This document shows positions 35,234 through 44,343 of a DNA stretch of 64,000 nucleotides, piece by piece. Each line of letters begins with the position of its first letter. Within the stretch, counting starts at the first letter, position 1. Source of the DNA: Cryobacterium adonitolivorans. Its GTDB lineage: Bacteria; Actinomycetota; Actinomycetes; Actinomycetales; Microbacteriaceae. The stretch covers positions 39,805 through 103,804 of the forward strand of contig NZ_SOFL01000057.1 in the NCBI RefSeq assembly GCF_004402695.1, in the 5' to 3' direction. Made by a program: the position numbers and the translations under genes. The notes beneath the pieces were generated by a model, which had not been told where the DNA came from, made no database searches, and was given only the letters and a program-made list of their open reading frames with translations.

Positions 35234-36355
35234 ATGGAGAGCCGATCGTTCAGCATCGATGAATTGAGCATTCCGGCCGCGCCCGGCCGGCCGGGTTGGC
35301 CCGAGTTCGTCGCCGCCGTCGACGTGCACAACCGGGTGCAGGCCGACGCGTACGGCACCGGCGAGCTGGCCCAGTCGGCCGAGGAACTGCTTCCAGGATT
35401 CCTCACCCCCGAGCACTCCCCTCGTCGGCTTTTCGAGGTGCGCGCCGCGGGTGCGATCGTGGGCCGCGCCGCCTACGAAACGCAGGCGGACCCGTCGTCG
35501 GAGTTCGCGTGGTTCACCGTCGAGGTACTGCCAGAGTGGCGGGGCCGGGGCATCGGCACCGCGTTGTCGAACGTCGTGGAAACGCTGGCCGCCGCTGAAC
35601 ACCGCAGCAGCAGGGTGGTCTATGCAGTCTCGCCGCCCGGCCCGGGCGAACGCCTCGTCGCGCCCACGGGTTTCGGCTCGGTCCCCCTGGCCAACCCCGA
35701 GGTGCGTTTCCTGCTGAACAGGGGGTACCGCCTCGAGCAGGTGGAACGCGGCAGCCGTCTGCAGCTGCCGATGGATCCGGCCCGTCTCGCACGGCAGCTC
35801 GCCGACGCGGCGATCAGGGCCGGCGAGAACTACGCGGTGTTGTCCTGGACCGGGCGGACCCCGGACCGCTGGCTCGAGGACATCGCCCTGCTGTACACCC
35901 GCATGTCGACGGATGCCCCGACGGCGGGCCTGGAGGAGCCGGAAGACGTCTGGACCGTGGAGCGGCTGCTCAGCGAACAGGACGCATACGCGGCAGGTCC
36001 GAGCCGCGCGCTCGTGACCGCCGCCCTGCACCGGCCGAGCGGTCGCCTGGCCGGTTTCACCGAAGTGTCGGTGCCCGGCGACGCCAGCCGGGCCGTGCTG
36101 CAGGAGGACACGCTGGTGCTTCGGGAGCACCGCGGGCACCGGCTCGGCATGCTCATGAAGCTGGCCAATCTGCAGAGCCTGGCCCAGGAGCATCCGGATC
36201 AGCGGGCGGTGACCACGTTCAACGCCGAGGAGAACCGGTACATGCTCGACGTCAATGAGGCGCTCGGGTTCGTGCCGATGGGCTACGAGGGCGCCTGGCG
36301 GAAGGTCAGCGCACCCGCTGGCAGCGCGGGCAGTAGTGCGACGAGCGGTTCATGA
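35234..36355 (+). CDS. Tandem GNAT N-acetyltransferase
   Basis: A 373-residue protein with two GNAT folds. The first has FTVEVLPEWRGRGIGTALSN (acetyl-CoA loop R/Q-x-x-G-x-G/A, near 105); the second has DTLVLREHRGHRLGMLMKLANL (near 300) and NRYMLDVNEALGFVPMGYEG. The start at 35234 (MESRSFSIDELS) is chosen by conservation of the fold; the open frame extends upstream without a better signal. Its last 50 bases overlap the convergent end of mutM. Acyl acceptor unknown. Confidence 0.85.
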   Translation: MESRSFSIDELSIPAAPGRPGWPEFVAAVDVHNRVQADAYGTGELAQSAEELLPGFLTPEHSPRRLFEVRAAGAIVGRAAYETQADPSSEFAWFTVEVLPEWRGRGIGTALSNVVETLAAAEHRSSRVVYAVSPPGPGERLVAPTGFGSVPLANPEVRFLLNRGYRLEQVERGSRLQLPMDPARLARQLADAAIRAGENYAVLSWTGRTPDRWLEDIALLYTRMSTDAPTAGLEEPEDVWTVERLLSEQDAYAAGPSRALVTAALHRPSGRLAGFTEVSVPGDASRAVLQEDTLVLREHRGHRLGMLMKLANLQSLAQEHPDQRAVTTFNAEENRYMLDVNEALGFVPMGYEGAWRKVSAPAGSAGSSATSGS

Positions 36356-37280
36356 ATTTGGCGCGCACGAGGTCGGTGCCGCAGCGGGGGCACGGCTTCC
36401 CCTGCTGCCCGTAGGCATTGAGGCTGTGCGCGAAGTAGCCGGACTGGCCATTGACGTTCACATACTGGGCGTCGAAGCTGGTGCCGCCCTCGTCCAGCGC
36501 CCGGAGCAGGATCGCGCGGACGGCGGTGAGCAGGCGGCGGGCGCTCGCCGGGGACAGTGACGCGGCCGGCTGGTCGAAGTGCACCCGGGCGTCGAAGAGG
36601 GCCTCGTCTGCATAGATGTTGCCGATTCCGCTGACGACCTGCTGGTCGAGCAGCACCCGTTTGATGCCGGACCTGGTGCGGGCCAGCGATCCGTAGAAGG
36701 CCGGGGCGGAAAAAGCAGGGTCGAGCGGGTCCCGGCCGATGTGCGCCACCTGGCTGGGGATGAGGCCGGACCAGGCTGGGGGCGTATCCGTCTCGCCGGC
36801 GGCCGGCCGGCCTGGAGCCATTCCGGGCCCGGCGTAACCGGCTGACCGGCCGTCGACGGTGGCCTGCAGCCTGTCGACGGCCATGCTGCCGAAGATGCGC
36901 TGGTCCACGAAGTGCAGGGCCAGTTCGCCCTGCTCGGGGTGCTGCAGGGTCAGGCGGATGCGCAGCAGCTTTTGCGCTGTCTCTCCAGGGGTGCGCAGCA
37001 GCACCTGTCCGCTCATCCCGAGGTGGGCGACGATGGCCCGGCGCTCAGCCGTGCCCGGAGGCTCCCCCGGTACGGCGGCCAGCGGGAACCAGAGGAACTT
37101 GCCCCGTCTCACGGCGGCTTCGATCCGGGCCCCGGTCAGGAGCGCCTCAAAATCGCCGAGCGACCTGTCGTGGCGGCGCAGGGACCGTTCGTCGAAGATC
37201 TCGACGCCCGTAACGATGGCTCCGGACACGGCGCTTTCCAGGCCGGCCCGAACGACCTCGACCTCGGGAAGTTCAGGCAC
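36306..37280 (-). CDS. mutM: Formamidopyrimidine-DNA glycosylase
   Basis: A 324-residue bifunctional glycosylase/AP lyase that excises 8-oxoguanine. The catalytic N-terminus MPELPEVEVVRAGLE (Pro2, Glu3), the Lys in RRGKFLWFPL, the helix-two-turn-helix region and the C-terminal zinc finger CPRCGTDL...HYCPRCQ are intact. It is longer than the 270-290 usual for the family because of a Gly/Ala/Pro-rich insert near residues 145-170. It lies in the conserved smc-mutM-rnc order. Confidence 0.96.
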   Translation of the reverse strand: MPELPEVEVVRAGLESAVSGAIVTGVEIFDERSLRRHDRSLGDFEALLTGARIEAAVRRGKFLWFPLAAVPGEPPGTAERRAIVAHLGMSGQVLLRTPGETAQKLLRIRLTLQHPEQGELALHFVDQRIFGSMAVDRLQATVDGRSAGYAGPGMAPGRPAAGETDTPPAWSGLIPSQVAHIGRDPLDPAFSAPAFYGSLARTRSGIKRVLLDQQVVSGIGNIYADEALFDARVHFDQPAASLSPASARRLLTAVRAILLRALDEGGTSFDAQYVNVNGQSGYFAHSLNAYGQQGKPCPRCGTDLVRAKFMNRSSHYCPRCQRVR

Positions 37281-37283
37281 GGC

Positions 37284-38066
37284 TCAGCGATGGACGGCCC
37301 GCAGGCGGGTCCAGGCCGTCAGGGCCGCGGCCATCTCGGCGTGCTTCTTGCTGGTGCCCTCGCCCGTGGCTGTGACCGCGGTGCCGACGCTCACCGTGGC
37401 GACGAACACCTTCGAGTGGTCCGGGCCGCTTTCGGCGACGGTGTAGACCGGGACTCCGGCTCCGAGCCGCGCGGCGGTCTCCTGCAGGCTGGTCTTGGGG
37501 TCCATCGATACACCGAAGTGGCCCGGGTCCGCCAGCATGGGTTGCAGCAGGCGCTTCACGAATCGCGTCGCGGACTCCACGCCCGTGTCGAGGTAGACGG
37601 CACCGATGAGGGCCTCGACGGTGTCGGCGAGGATCGACGACTTGTCGCGGCCACCGGTGAGGGTCTCCCCACGTCCGAGGCGCACGAAACGGCCCAGGCC
37701 GATACCGCGGGCGATCTCGGACAGGGCGGCCGTGGACACCAGGCTGGCCCGGCGCTTGGCGAGGTCGCCCTCTGGCAGCAGCGGGAAGTCGCGGTACAGC
37801 ATCACGGTCACCGCCTGGCCCAGAATCGAGTCGCCCAAAAATTCCAGGCGTTCGTTCGTGGGCACGCCACCGTTCTCGTACGCGAACGAGCGGTGTGTCA
37901 GCGCGAGTTCGAGAAGACCGGCGTCGACCTGCAGGCCGAGGATCTCCTGCAAGGCCGCCATCGAATCCTCCGGTGCCCCCGACTGTCCCCGTGCAGCAGA
38001 AACTCCTGCAGCAGGGATCGCTGCAGGAGCATCGGCTGTTCCGGGATCTGCGTCAGAACCTGACAC
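37284..38066 (-). CDS. rnc: Ribonuclease III
   Basis: A 260-residue double-strand-specific RNase processing rRNA and mRNA. The signature NERLEFLGDSILGQAVT (near 80) holds the catalytic acidic residues; DTVEALIGAVYLDTG is the second acidic site, and a dsRNA-binding domain occupies the last 70 residues. It begins with a GTG at 38066. About 35 Ala/Pro/Gly-rich residues precede the domain and are encoded by weak 15-bp repeats (37993-38037). Four bases separate it from mutM. Confidence 0.96.
   Translation of the reverse strand: MSGSDADPGTADAPAAIPAAGVSAARGQSGAPEDSMAALQEILGLQVDAGLLELALTHRSFAYENGGVPTNERLEFLGDSILGQAVTVMLYRDFPLLPEGDLAKRRASLVSTAALSEIARGIGLGRFVRLGRGETLTGGRDKSSILADTVEALIGAVYLDTGVESATRFVKRLLQPMLADPGHFGVSMDPKTSLQETAARLGAGVPVYTVAESGPDHSKVFVATVSVGTAVTATGEGTSKKHAEMAAALTAWTRLRAVHR
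37993..38037 (-). repeat. Degenerate 15-bp repeat at the 5' end of rnc
   Basis: Units at 37993, 38008 and 38023 share gcagcag/gcaggag at their start and diverge afterwards. They encode part of the Ala/Pro-rich extension ahead of the RNase III domain. Confidence 0.5.
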
Positions 38067-38098
38067 GGTCGCGCACCGCCCCTTGGTTAGAGCTTTGA

Positions 38099-38302
38099 CT
38101 AAACGTCAGCGACCTTACGGCCCTTGTACTCCATGAAGAGTGCGGTGCCGGCGGCGTCGGTGACGACCTTCGCGCGGTGCGGGAGGCTGTAGACAACCTT
38201 GCCGTTTTCCATGGTCTTCACCAGGGTGGGGGCTTCGGCCTTCCAGCAGGAACGGCGTGAGCGGGTGTTGGAGCGTGATTGCTTGCGCTTCGGGACTGCC
38301 AT
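38099..38302 (-). CDS. rpmF: 50S ribosomal protein L32
   Basis: A 67-residue L32 starting [18 protein letters not shown]. The zinc-ligand cysteines of the C+ type are absent (only one Cys, in SCWKAEAP), so this is a zinc-independent form or a derivative; many actinobacterial L32 proteins are like this. It starts two bases after the DUF177 stop and precedes rnc. Confidence 0.95.
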   Translation of the reverse strand: MAVPKRKQSRSNTRSRRSCWKAEAPTLVKTMENGKVVYSLPHRAKVVTDAAGTALFMEYKGRKVADV

Positions 38303-38304
38303 GA

Positions 38305-38877
38305 CTACTTCTCTTCTCTATCCGGTACAGCCTGGATGTCTTCATCCATGCTGATGCTTTCGGAAGCTTGGAATTCCAATAGTGCGGACCAGCGGGGATC
38401 CTGCACGTCACTCGGTTCAAGTTCAGGGGAAGTGGCACGCCGTTCCCCGGTCTCTGGGTCGAGACCTGGGCAATCCCGCCGGCAAACCGGCTGGAACGGC
38501 AGTGACAACACCACTGCATCCCTGATTAGTGGTTCAAGATCCACGTGGTCATCTTGAACCGCACACTCATAAGCTTCGTCTAGATCGTACGCGAAAAGCT
38601 CCACAAAATGAACTCGGACAGGCAATTCGATGTCAATCAGGCATCTTCCGCACTCTCCGGCGGCTTTTCCGGTCACATCCGCGGTCACCAGGATGCCCTC
38701 GTGGATGCACTCCAGGCGCAAATCGGCCTCGAGAGTGGAGCCGGCTTTCACGGCAACGAGCGCTTCACCGAGGTCGTCGGGTACGACGATGTCGATTTGT
38801 CGCTCGTACATCGTTCCCGGGCGGTTGATGACGTCGCGGACGTCAACCTTGTACGGGGTCTTCTTGAACTTGATCAC
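38305..38877 (-). CDS. DUF177 (YceD) family protein
   Basis: A 190-residue acidic protein of the YceD/DUF177 family, linked with 23S rRNA accumulation and usually encoded directly upstream of rpmF, as here. Two cysteine pairs are visible ([15 protein letters not shown] and PVCRRDCPG), a possible metal site seen in many members. [19 protein letters not shown] is the conserved core. Confidence 0.92.
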   Translation of the reverse strand: MIKFKKTPYKVDVRDVINRPGTMYERQIDIVVPDDLGEALVAVKAGSTLEADLRLECIHEGILVTADVTGKAAGECGRCLIDIELPVRVHFVELFAYDLDEAYECAVQDDHVDLEPLIRDAVVLSLPFQPVCRRDCPGLDPETGERRATSPELEPSDVQDPRWSALLEFQASESISMDEDIQAVPDREEK

Positions 38878-38940
38878 AAGGGAAAATTCTACGCGCCCCC
38901 GACGTGTGGTCGGTGCCCGCCGGTTCTTCGTCTCGCCCGG

Positions 38941-41235
38941 TCACTCCGGAGTACCGGCGGCCAGGCCCATCCGGCGCAGCGCCGTCGAGGTCAGCGACGC
39001 CGGGAAAATCAGCGCCCTGGCCCGTTGGGCAGCCCCGGAACCCTGCCGCAGGGCTTGCACGACGACGTCGAGATCGTCCAGGAACCCGGCGCCACGGGTC
39101 TGGGCCGGACCGTCCGGGCGGGCGTAGCGCGCCTGTTCCGTGGCCACCAGCATCCGCTCGAGCGCCTCCCGCGCCCGGGGCGTGTCGCCGACACCTGGCC
39201 TGTCCCGGATGCTGTCGGCCAGTTCCCGCGCGGTGAGGGTGTCGTAGACCTCCACCCCGTGGTCCACCGCGGTGTCGGTCAGCTCACGCCAGCCCAGGAC
39301 CGCGCCGGCCCGGCCCGCTGCCAGGAGCCGCCGCCGCCGCTGCCGGCGGAGCAGGCGCCACACGCCGGGGGCCAGCAGGAGAAGCAGGACGGCCGCCGCC
39401 ACGAGCCCGACTCGGGCGAGAGTGCCGGGCAGCTCATCCTCTGCCGCCGCAAGAGTGTCCGCGGTGCCCCCCTCGAGTCCGGGGTTCTCGTTTTGCCGCG
39501 GCACGACCGACGGGGCCCCGCCCGTGGACGGCACACCGTTCACGATGGTGCTCTCCGGCGACGCGTATTCCGGTACCGTACCCCGCCCCGGTGTCGGTTC
39601 GAAGGGCACCCAGCCGACCCCGACGAAGTAGAGCTCCGGCCAGGCGTGCAGGTCGTGCGAGTCCACGTCGTACCGGTTCTGGCCGTCGATGACGGTGGTC
39701 GTGCGGGTGCCGGGGAGGTACCCCAGTACTATCCGGGCCGGTATACCCAGGCTCCGGGACATCAGGGCCATCGCCGAGGCGAAATGCACGCAATACCCGC
39801 GTTTTACGTCGAGGAACGTGGCGATGACATCCGCTCCCCCGCCGTCGTAGTCGTCATCGACCGGAGCCTCGGTGTCGTAGGTGAAGTCGTTTCCGCGCAG
39901 GTAGTCCTGAATGGCCACGGCGGCGTCGTAGTTCGATTCTGTGCCCTGGCTGACCGTGCGCGCGGTTTCGCCGACGACCGCGGGGGTTCCCATCGGCAGG
40001 AACAGGCTCGGCTCGACGGCCACCGGATACCGGCCGCCGGACTCCCGGAGCTGTTCCCTGGTGGGCTGCAGCTCGAGGGAGGTCACCACATAGCGCTGGC
40101 CGGTGGTCGTGCTGTCCGTACTCGTAATGGCCCGGGTGCCCTCGCTCCAGAACCAGTCACCGGTGAGATTGTCGACACGCTTGGCGGGCACGGGGACCGG
40201 CAGCCTTTCGACGTTCACCCCGTCGATGGTGACGACGGTGGTGACCTCGGTCCTGGCCACCCGTTGGGCGAGCCCGGGCGGATTCGCGATCGAGTCGACG
40301 GTCCGATCCTCATCGACCTCGACGGGTCTCGGCAGCCAGCTTGTGCCCTTGATGTCATCGAGGGTGAGCAGCGCGAGGTACGGCTGCTCGGTGGCCGTCG
40401 TGCGGTAGTGCAGCGCGGGACCTGCCTGAGGCCTTCGCAGGTCCTGGCCGAGCTCGATCATCTGACTGACCCCGGCGCCGAAGAGCGCGCTGTTGGGCTG
40501 CGAGCCGAAGGATCCGCCGGAGATCACCGGCGCTGACAGGCTGAAGACCAGGGAACCGACGATGCCGAAGGCACCGATGGTGATGGCGCCGCGCACGGCC
40601 CCTGCCACTCCCGTGATTCCTGCTCCGCGCCCGCCGGCCTGCCGGTTGACCTGCATGCCCCGCAGGTGCACGTCGATGCGCAGGAGGAGCAGGTACGCGG
40701 CGGCGGTTGCAACGAGGGCGACCCAGTCCGCACCGGCGGACACCACGAAGCCGGGTACCGCGACGGGCACCAGGGCCGGGATACCTGCCAGCGCTGGCCG
40801 GGCCAGGCCGATTGCGAGGAGGTCCATCAGGATCGACAACAGGCCCACCCCCACGGCCAGAAGGAACATGATGCCGTCCAGCACCTGGGCCGGAGTGCCC
40901 TGCGTCTGAATGGACCGCACACCCGCGGTGGCCAGGTCGGTGAATCGCTCGAAGGTGTCGCCGGTGGGAATCAGCCAGAGCAGCCCGGTCCCGCCACCGA
41001 AGAACAGCGTGAGCAGGACAACGAGCCCACCCGTCGACAACAGCGGCACGAGCGCACTGTGGACACCCGCATGACGGAGCCCCGCCGCACCGACGAGCAC
41101 GACGCCTGCCACGATCAGCAGCACCAACCACCACGCTGATCCGGACAGCACCGCGCCCAGTGCGGTGCATCCGGTCATCAGCAGCACCAGCAGGGCCAGG
41201 GTGAGTGGCCAGCGCACGACTCTTGTCCTGGTCAC
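38941..41235 (-). CDS. Membrane transglutaminase-like protein (DUF3488 plus transglutaminase domain)
   Basis: A 764-residue protein beginning with a GTG at 41235 that overlaps the DUF58 stop (GTGA) and has GGAGGAGG upstream. The N-terminal third has about six to seven membrane helices (DUF3488 region), an extracellular part carries the transglutaminase core with Cys in VKRGYCVHFASAMALMSRS, His in DVDSHDLHAWPELYF and Asp following, then a C-terminal helix (VGLVAAAVLLLLLAPGVW) and a DUF4129-like tail. Such proteins accompany MoxR and DUF58 in putative metal-chelatase/cell-surface modules; function unproven. Confidence 0.92.
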   Translation of the reverse strand: MTRTRVVRWPLTLALLVLLMTGCTALGAVLSGSAWWLVLLIVAGVVLVGAAGLRHAGVHSALVPLLSTGGLVVLLTLFFGGGTGLLWLIPTGDTFERFTDLATAGVRSIQTQGTPAQVLDGIMFLLAVGVGLLSILMDLLAIGLARPALAGIPALVPVAVPGFVVSAGADWVALVATAAAYLLLLRIDVHLRGMQVNRQAGGRGAGITGVAGAVRGAITIGAFGIVGSLVFSLSAPVISGGSFGSQPNSALFGAGVSQMIELGQDLRRPQAGPALHYRTTATEQPYLALLTLDDIKGTSWLPRPVEVDEDRTVDSIANPPGLAQRVARTEVTTVVTIDGVNVERLPVPVPAKRVDNLTGDWFWSEGTRAITSTDSTTTGQRYVVTSLELQPTREQLRESGGRYPVAVEPSLFLPMGTPAVVGETARTVSQGTESNYDAAVAIQDYLRGNDFTYDTEAPVDDDYDGGGADVIATFLDVKRGYCVHFASAMALMSRSLGIPARIVLGYLPGTRTTTVIDGQNRYDVDSHDLHAWPELYFVGVGWVPFEPTPGRGTVPEYASPESTIVNGVPSTGGAPSVVPRQNENPGLEGGTADTLAAAEDELPGTLARVGLVAAAVLLLLLAPGVWRLLRRQRRRRLLAAGRAGAVLGWRELTDTAVDHGVEVYDTLTARELADSIRDRPGVGDTPRAREALERMLVATEQARYARPDGPAQTRGAGFLDDLDVVVQALRQGSGAAQRARALIFPASLTSTALRRMGLAAGTPE

Positions 41236-42650
41236 CGCGCCTCCTCCCGGTCCTGGCCTGCCCGCGCCCACGCCGCCGCGACCTGTGTAGCGGCCCCGAC
41301 CGGCACGCAGTGCCAGCCGGCCTCATTGAGCCGATCGATCGAAGCGGCGCCCATGGTGTCGAACACGAACGCGACGGCGGGCTGGCAGAGGCCGCGCAGG
41401 GCCACCAGGTCACTCGTGTCGGCGGGGCCGATATCCACGAGAACAGCGAGGGACGGAACCTGCCGGCCCAGAGCCGAGGCCGCCAGGTGGCCGCGGCCGG
41501 GCACGACGTCATCGTTCGCGGCGCGCACCACACGATCGCGCTGCACCACGATCGCCAGTGCGTCGACCAGGGCGAGGACGCCCTCCGGCCCGGAGAACGA
41601 CGCCGGGTCGTCTCCGCGCAGGCCGCCTCGCCGCCCTTCATCCGGATCGTGCGGAGCCCTGGGGTCCCCGGGTACGGGCCGACCGGGGAGGAGCTGGCAC
41701 GGGCCGAGCTCGACGACGTCCAGCCTGAACCCGCCCTCCAGCAGATGCACGGCGATGGATGCCGCCAATTCAACGGCCCGCTCGAACTCGGCGTCGTGCC
41801 GGAGGCCGGCACCGCGCCCGCCGCGGCTGGTGTCGAGGATGATGCGCGCTTCGGGGTGGCTGCGCTGCTCCTCCTGACGCACCATGATCTCGCCATGTCG
41901 GGCGGTCGCCGGCCAGTTGACCCTGCGCATCGGGTCCCCCGGCCGGTACTCCCTGGCGATCAACTCATCGGAGTCGTTGTTGAGATGCCGCACACGCTCG
42001 TGGCGGGAGCCCTCACCGGTTGTGATCGACACGCCGTTGCCCGGCAGCGGCGTGACCCTGGGAGTCACGGTCAGGTCGTGCGGCGCACCGACTGGCCACT
42101 CGCTATAGGCGAGCCCGAACGGGTCCGAACGGCCCAGCATCAGCGGGCCGACCGGATACACGCCCCGCCGGGCTGGTTGCAGCTGATAGCTCACCTCGGT
42201 GGTGTCTGCGGCCCCTGAGCGGCCGGCTCGTGCCGGCGCGAGGGCCCGCAGCGGCTGGCTCGGCGGCACGATGACGCCCTTGGCCGCCGTGTCGCGCCAG
42301 CACAGGCCGGGGAGGGGCGAGGGGGCGAGATTGCGGATCTGGATCGTCACGGCGGCGCTGGACCCCGCTGATACGGTGCCGGGCCGGAACGCCCGGGTGA
42401 CGGACACGCGCAGCGGATGGACGAGCACGAAACCGAGGGCCACGATCGGGACCAGCAGCAGCACTCCGGCTACGAACAGGAGGTCCCGTTCGTCGTAGGC
42501 CCAGGCGAGCACGAAGAGCGCGGCCCCGACGCCCAGGAAGACGGCACCGCGCACGGTGGGGCGCACCTGGCGGCGGGCCCGGCCTGGTGACCTGGTCAGG
42601 TCCGTCCGGGTCATGCTCATCTGCGTCATGCTCATCTGCGTCACGTCCAC
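41232..42650 (-). CDS. DUF58 domain protein of the MoxR module
   Basis: A 472-residue protein with two N-terminal membrane helices (residues about 32-75) and the DUF58 core GDPMRRVNWPATARHGEIMVRQ-type motif (here RPGDPMRRVNWPATARHGE), with a von Willebrand-like fold after it. The start is ambiguous: three 15-bp repeats at 42611-42655 give GTG/ATG codons at 42650, 42644, 42635, 42629, 42620 and 42614. It lies between MoxR and the transglutaminase gene, with which it overlaps. Confidence 0.9.
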   Translation of the reverse strand: MDVTQMSMTQMSMTRTDLTRSPGRARRQVRPTVRGAVFLGVGAALFVLAWAYDERDLLFVAGVLLLVPIVALGFVLVHPLRVSVTRAFRPGTVSAGSSAAVTIQIRNLAPSPLPGLCWRDTAAKGVIVPPSQPLRALAPARAGRSGAADTTEVSYQLQPARRGVYPVGPLMLGRSDPFGLAYSEWPVGAPHDLTVTPRVTPLPGNGVSITTGEGSRHERVRHLNNDSDELIAREYRPGDPMRRVNWPATARHGEIMVRQEEQRSHPEARIILDTSRGGRGAGLRHDAEFERAVELAASIAVHLLEGGFRLDVVELGPCQLLPGRPVPGDPRAPHDPDEGRRGGLRGDDPASFSGPEGVLALVDALAIVVQRDRVVRAANDDVVPGRGHLAASALGRQVPSLAVLVDIGPADTSDLVALRGLCQPAVAFVFDTMGAASIDRLNEAGWHCVPVGAATQVAAAWARAGQDREEAR

Positions 42651-42655
42651 CTGCG
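42611..42655 (-). repeat. Three 15-bp units carrying repeated start codons before DUF58
   Basis: On the minus strand the unit CGCAGATGAGCATGA occurs twice exactly and once as CGCAGGTGGACGTGA. All are in frame with the DUF58 coding sequence, giving MTQMS pentads and up to six potential start codons. Confidence 0.9.
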
Positions 42656-42693
42656 CTTAGAACCCCATCATGACCGCGATTGCGTGCCTACCG

Positions 42694-43773
42694 CTAGAGC
42701 CGGCCCTGCGACCCCGTCGGAACGGGCGTAGCGGCCAGGATCCGCCTGACCGTCTCCTCGATGAGCACGGCGCTGTCCTGGGATCGATGGCCCAGCGCCC
42801 GGGTCGTTGGCACCAACCGGTGGCCAAGCACGGCGACGGCGAGCGAGTCGATGTCGTCGGGAAGCACGTACTCCCTGCCGTGCAGTGCCGCCTGCGCCTT
42901 CGCGGCCCTGATGAGCTGCAGCGTCGCCCGCGGACTCGCGCCCAACCGCAGGTCGCGGTCGTCCCTGGTGGCACGCACCACGGCGACCGCGTACTCCTTG
43001 ACCGCACCGGAGGCGAACACGCTGCGCGCGGCGGACATCATGCCGCGCAATTGGGCACCCGTGACCACGGCGTCGATCCGGGACAGCGGGCTGGTCAGGT
43101 CCCGCGAATCGAGCATCGACAGCTCTGACGCCGGGTCGGGGTATCCCATCGAGATGCGCGCCATGAACCGGTCGCGCTGGGCCTCGGGGAGGGCGTAGGT
43201 GCCCTCCATCTCGATGGGGTTCTGGGTTGCGACGACGGCGAACGGTCGGGCCAGCGGATAGCTGTGGCCGTCGACGGTGACCTGCCGCTCCTCCATGCAC
43301 TCGAGCAACGCCGACTGGGTCTTCGGGCTGGCCCGGTTGATCTCGTCGCCGATCACGATGTTCGCGAAGATGGCGCCTGGCTTGAACTCGAACCGCCGCT
43401 CGGCCTGGTTGTAGATCGAGACCCCCGTCACGTCCGAGGGCAGCAGGTCGGGCGTGAATTGGATGCGGCTGACGCTACAGTCCACGGACTTGGCCAGGGC
43501 CTTGGCGAGCATGGTCTTGCCCACACCGGGCACGTCCTCGATGAGGAGGTGCCCCTCGGCGAGCAGGACCGTGAGCGCGATCTGCACGGCGGAGTGCTTG
43601 CCGTCGATGACGGACTCGACGTTGCGCATGATCGCGAGGGCGGCTCCCTGCACGTCGGCTAGTGCCACGTCGGTTTCTCCGTCCATATCGACGGCGCTGC
43701 GGGAGGCCACATCGACGGTAGTCGTGCCGGCCACGGCCGACTCCGAGACCCAGCGTCCCGGAAACGCACTCAT
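42694..43773 (-). CDS. MoxR-type AAA+ ATPase
   Basis: A 359-residue AAA+ chaperone-like ATPase. Walker A is [15 protein letters not shown] (near 80), Walker [21 protein letters not shown], sensor region [26 protein letters not shown] and C-terminal [18 protein letters not shown]. MoxR proteins are thought to help insert metal cofactors or assemble the neighbouring DUF58/transglutaminase proteins. It begins four bases from the coaD stop and heads the MoxR-DUF58-transglutaminase unit. Confidence 0.95.
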   Translation of the reverse strand: MSAFPGRWVSESAVAGTTTVDVASRSAVDMDGETDVALADVQGAALAIMRNVESVIDGKHSAVQIALTVLLAEGHLLIEDVPGVGKTMLAKALAKSVDCSVSRIQFTPDLLPSDVTGVSIYNQAERRFEFKPGAIFANIVIGDEINRASPKTQSALLECMEERQVTVDGHSYPLARPFAVVATQNPIEMEGTYALPEAQRDRFMARISMGYPDPASELSMLDSRDLTSPLSRIDAVVTGAQLRGMMSAARSVFASGAVKEYAVAVVRATRDDRDLRLGASPRATLQLIRAAKAQAALHGREYVLPDDIDSLAVAVLGHRLVPTTRALGHRSQDSAVLIEETVRRILAATPVPTGSQGRL

Positions 43774-44258
43774 GCCAGCGGTCGATTCAGGAAGGCCGCG
43801 ACGGCGGGCGGCACGTACGGCGCGATGTCACCGCCGAGTGCAGCAACCTGGCGCACCAGGGAGCTGGACACGTGGGCGTGCGCGGGGTCCGGCAACATGA
43901 AAATGGTTTCGACGCCCGCGAGGTTGCGGTTCACGATGGCCATCGGGGTCTCGTAGGCCACGTCGATCTGAGACCGGATGCCCTTGACCAGCACGCTGGC
44001 GCCCACGTCGACGCAGTAGTCGACGAGCAGGCCCATGCTCCAGGAGCTGACGATGATGTTCCCCGGCAGTTCGGCCTCGATGACGGCCCGCTCGATGAGG
44101 GACACCCGCTGAGTGATGGGCAGGAGCGCTGACTTGGAAGGGTTGTGCACCACGAGGACGTGTAGCTCGTCGTAGAGTCCCGCCGCCCGTTGGATCACGT
44201 CGAGATGCCCCAGTGTGACGGGGTCGAATGAACCAGGTACGACGGCGATCCTGCGCAT
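43770..44258 (-). CDS. coaD: Pantetheine-phosphate adenylyltransferase
   Basis: A 162-residue enzyme of coenzyme A synthesis that adenylylates 4'-phosphopantetheine. The nucleotidyltransferase motif is [16 protein letters not shown] (T-x-G-H), the second motif [16 protein letters not shown], with [16 protein letters not shown] in between. The frame remains open upstream to 44744, but that is antisense to recG; ATG 44258 gives the correct N-terminus MRRIAVVPG. Its stop overlaps the moxR start. Confidence 0.96.
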   Translation of the reverse strand: MRRIAVVPGSFDPVTLGHLDVIQRAAGLYDELHVLVVHNPSKSALLPITQRVSLIERAVIEAELPGNIIVSSWSMGLLVDYCVDVGASVLVKGIRSQIDVAYETPMAIVNRNLAGVETIFMLPDPAHAHVSSSLVRQVAALGGDIAPYVPPAVAAFLNRPLA

Positions 44259-44343
44259 ACGGTTCACCCTAGCGCCAGCTTGCAGCGCCCGCTGCCCGGT
44301 CCGGCCGGTTTCCCAGACGTTGGGCCCATTGCGAGGAACGGGT

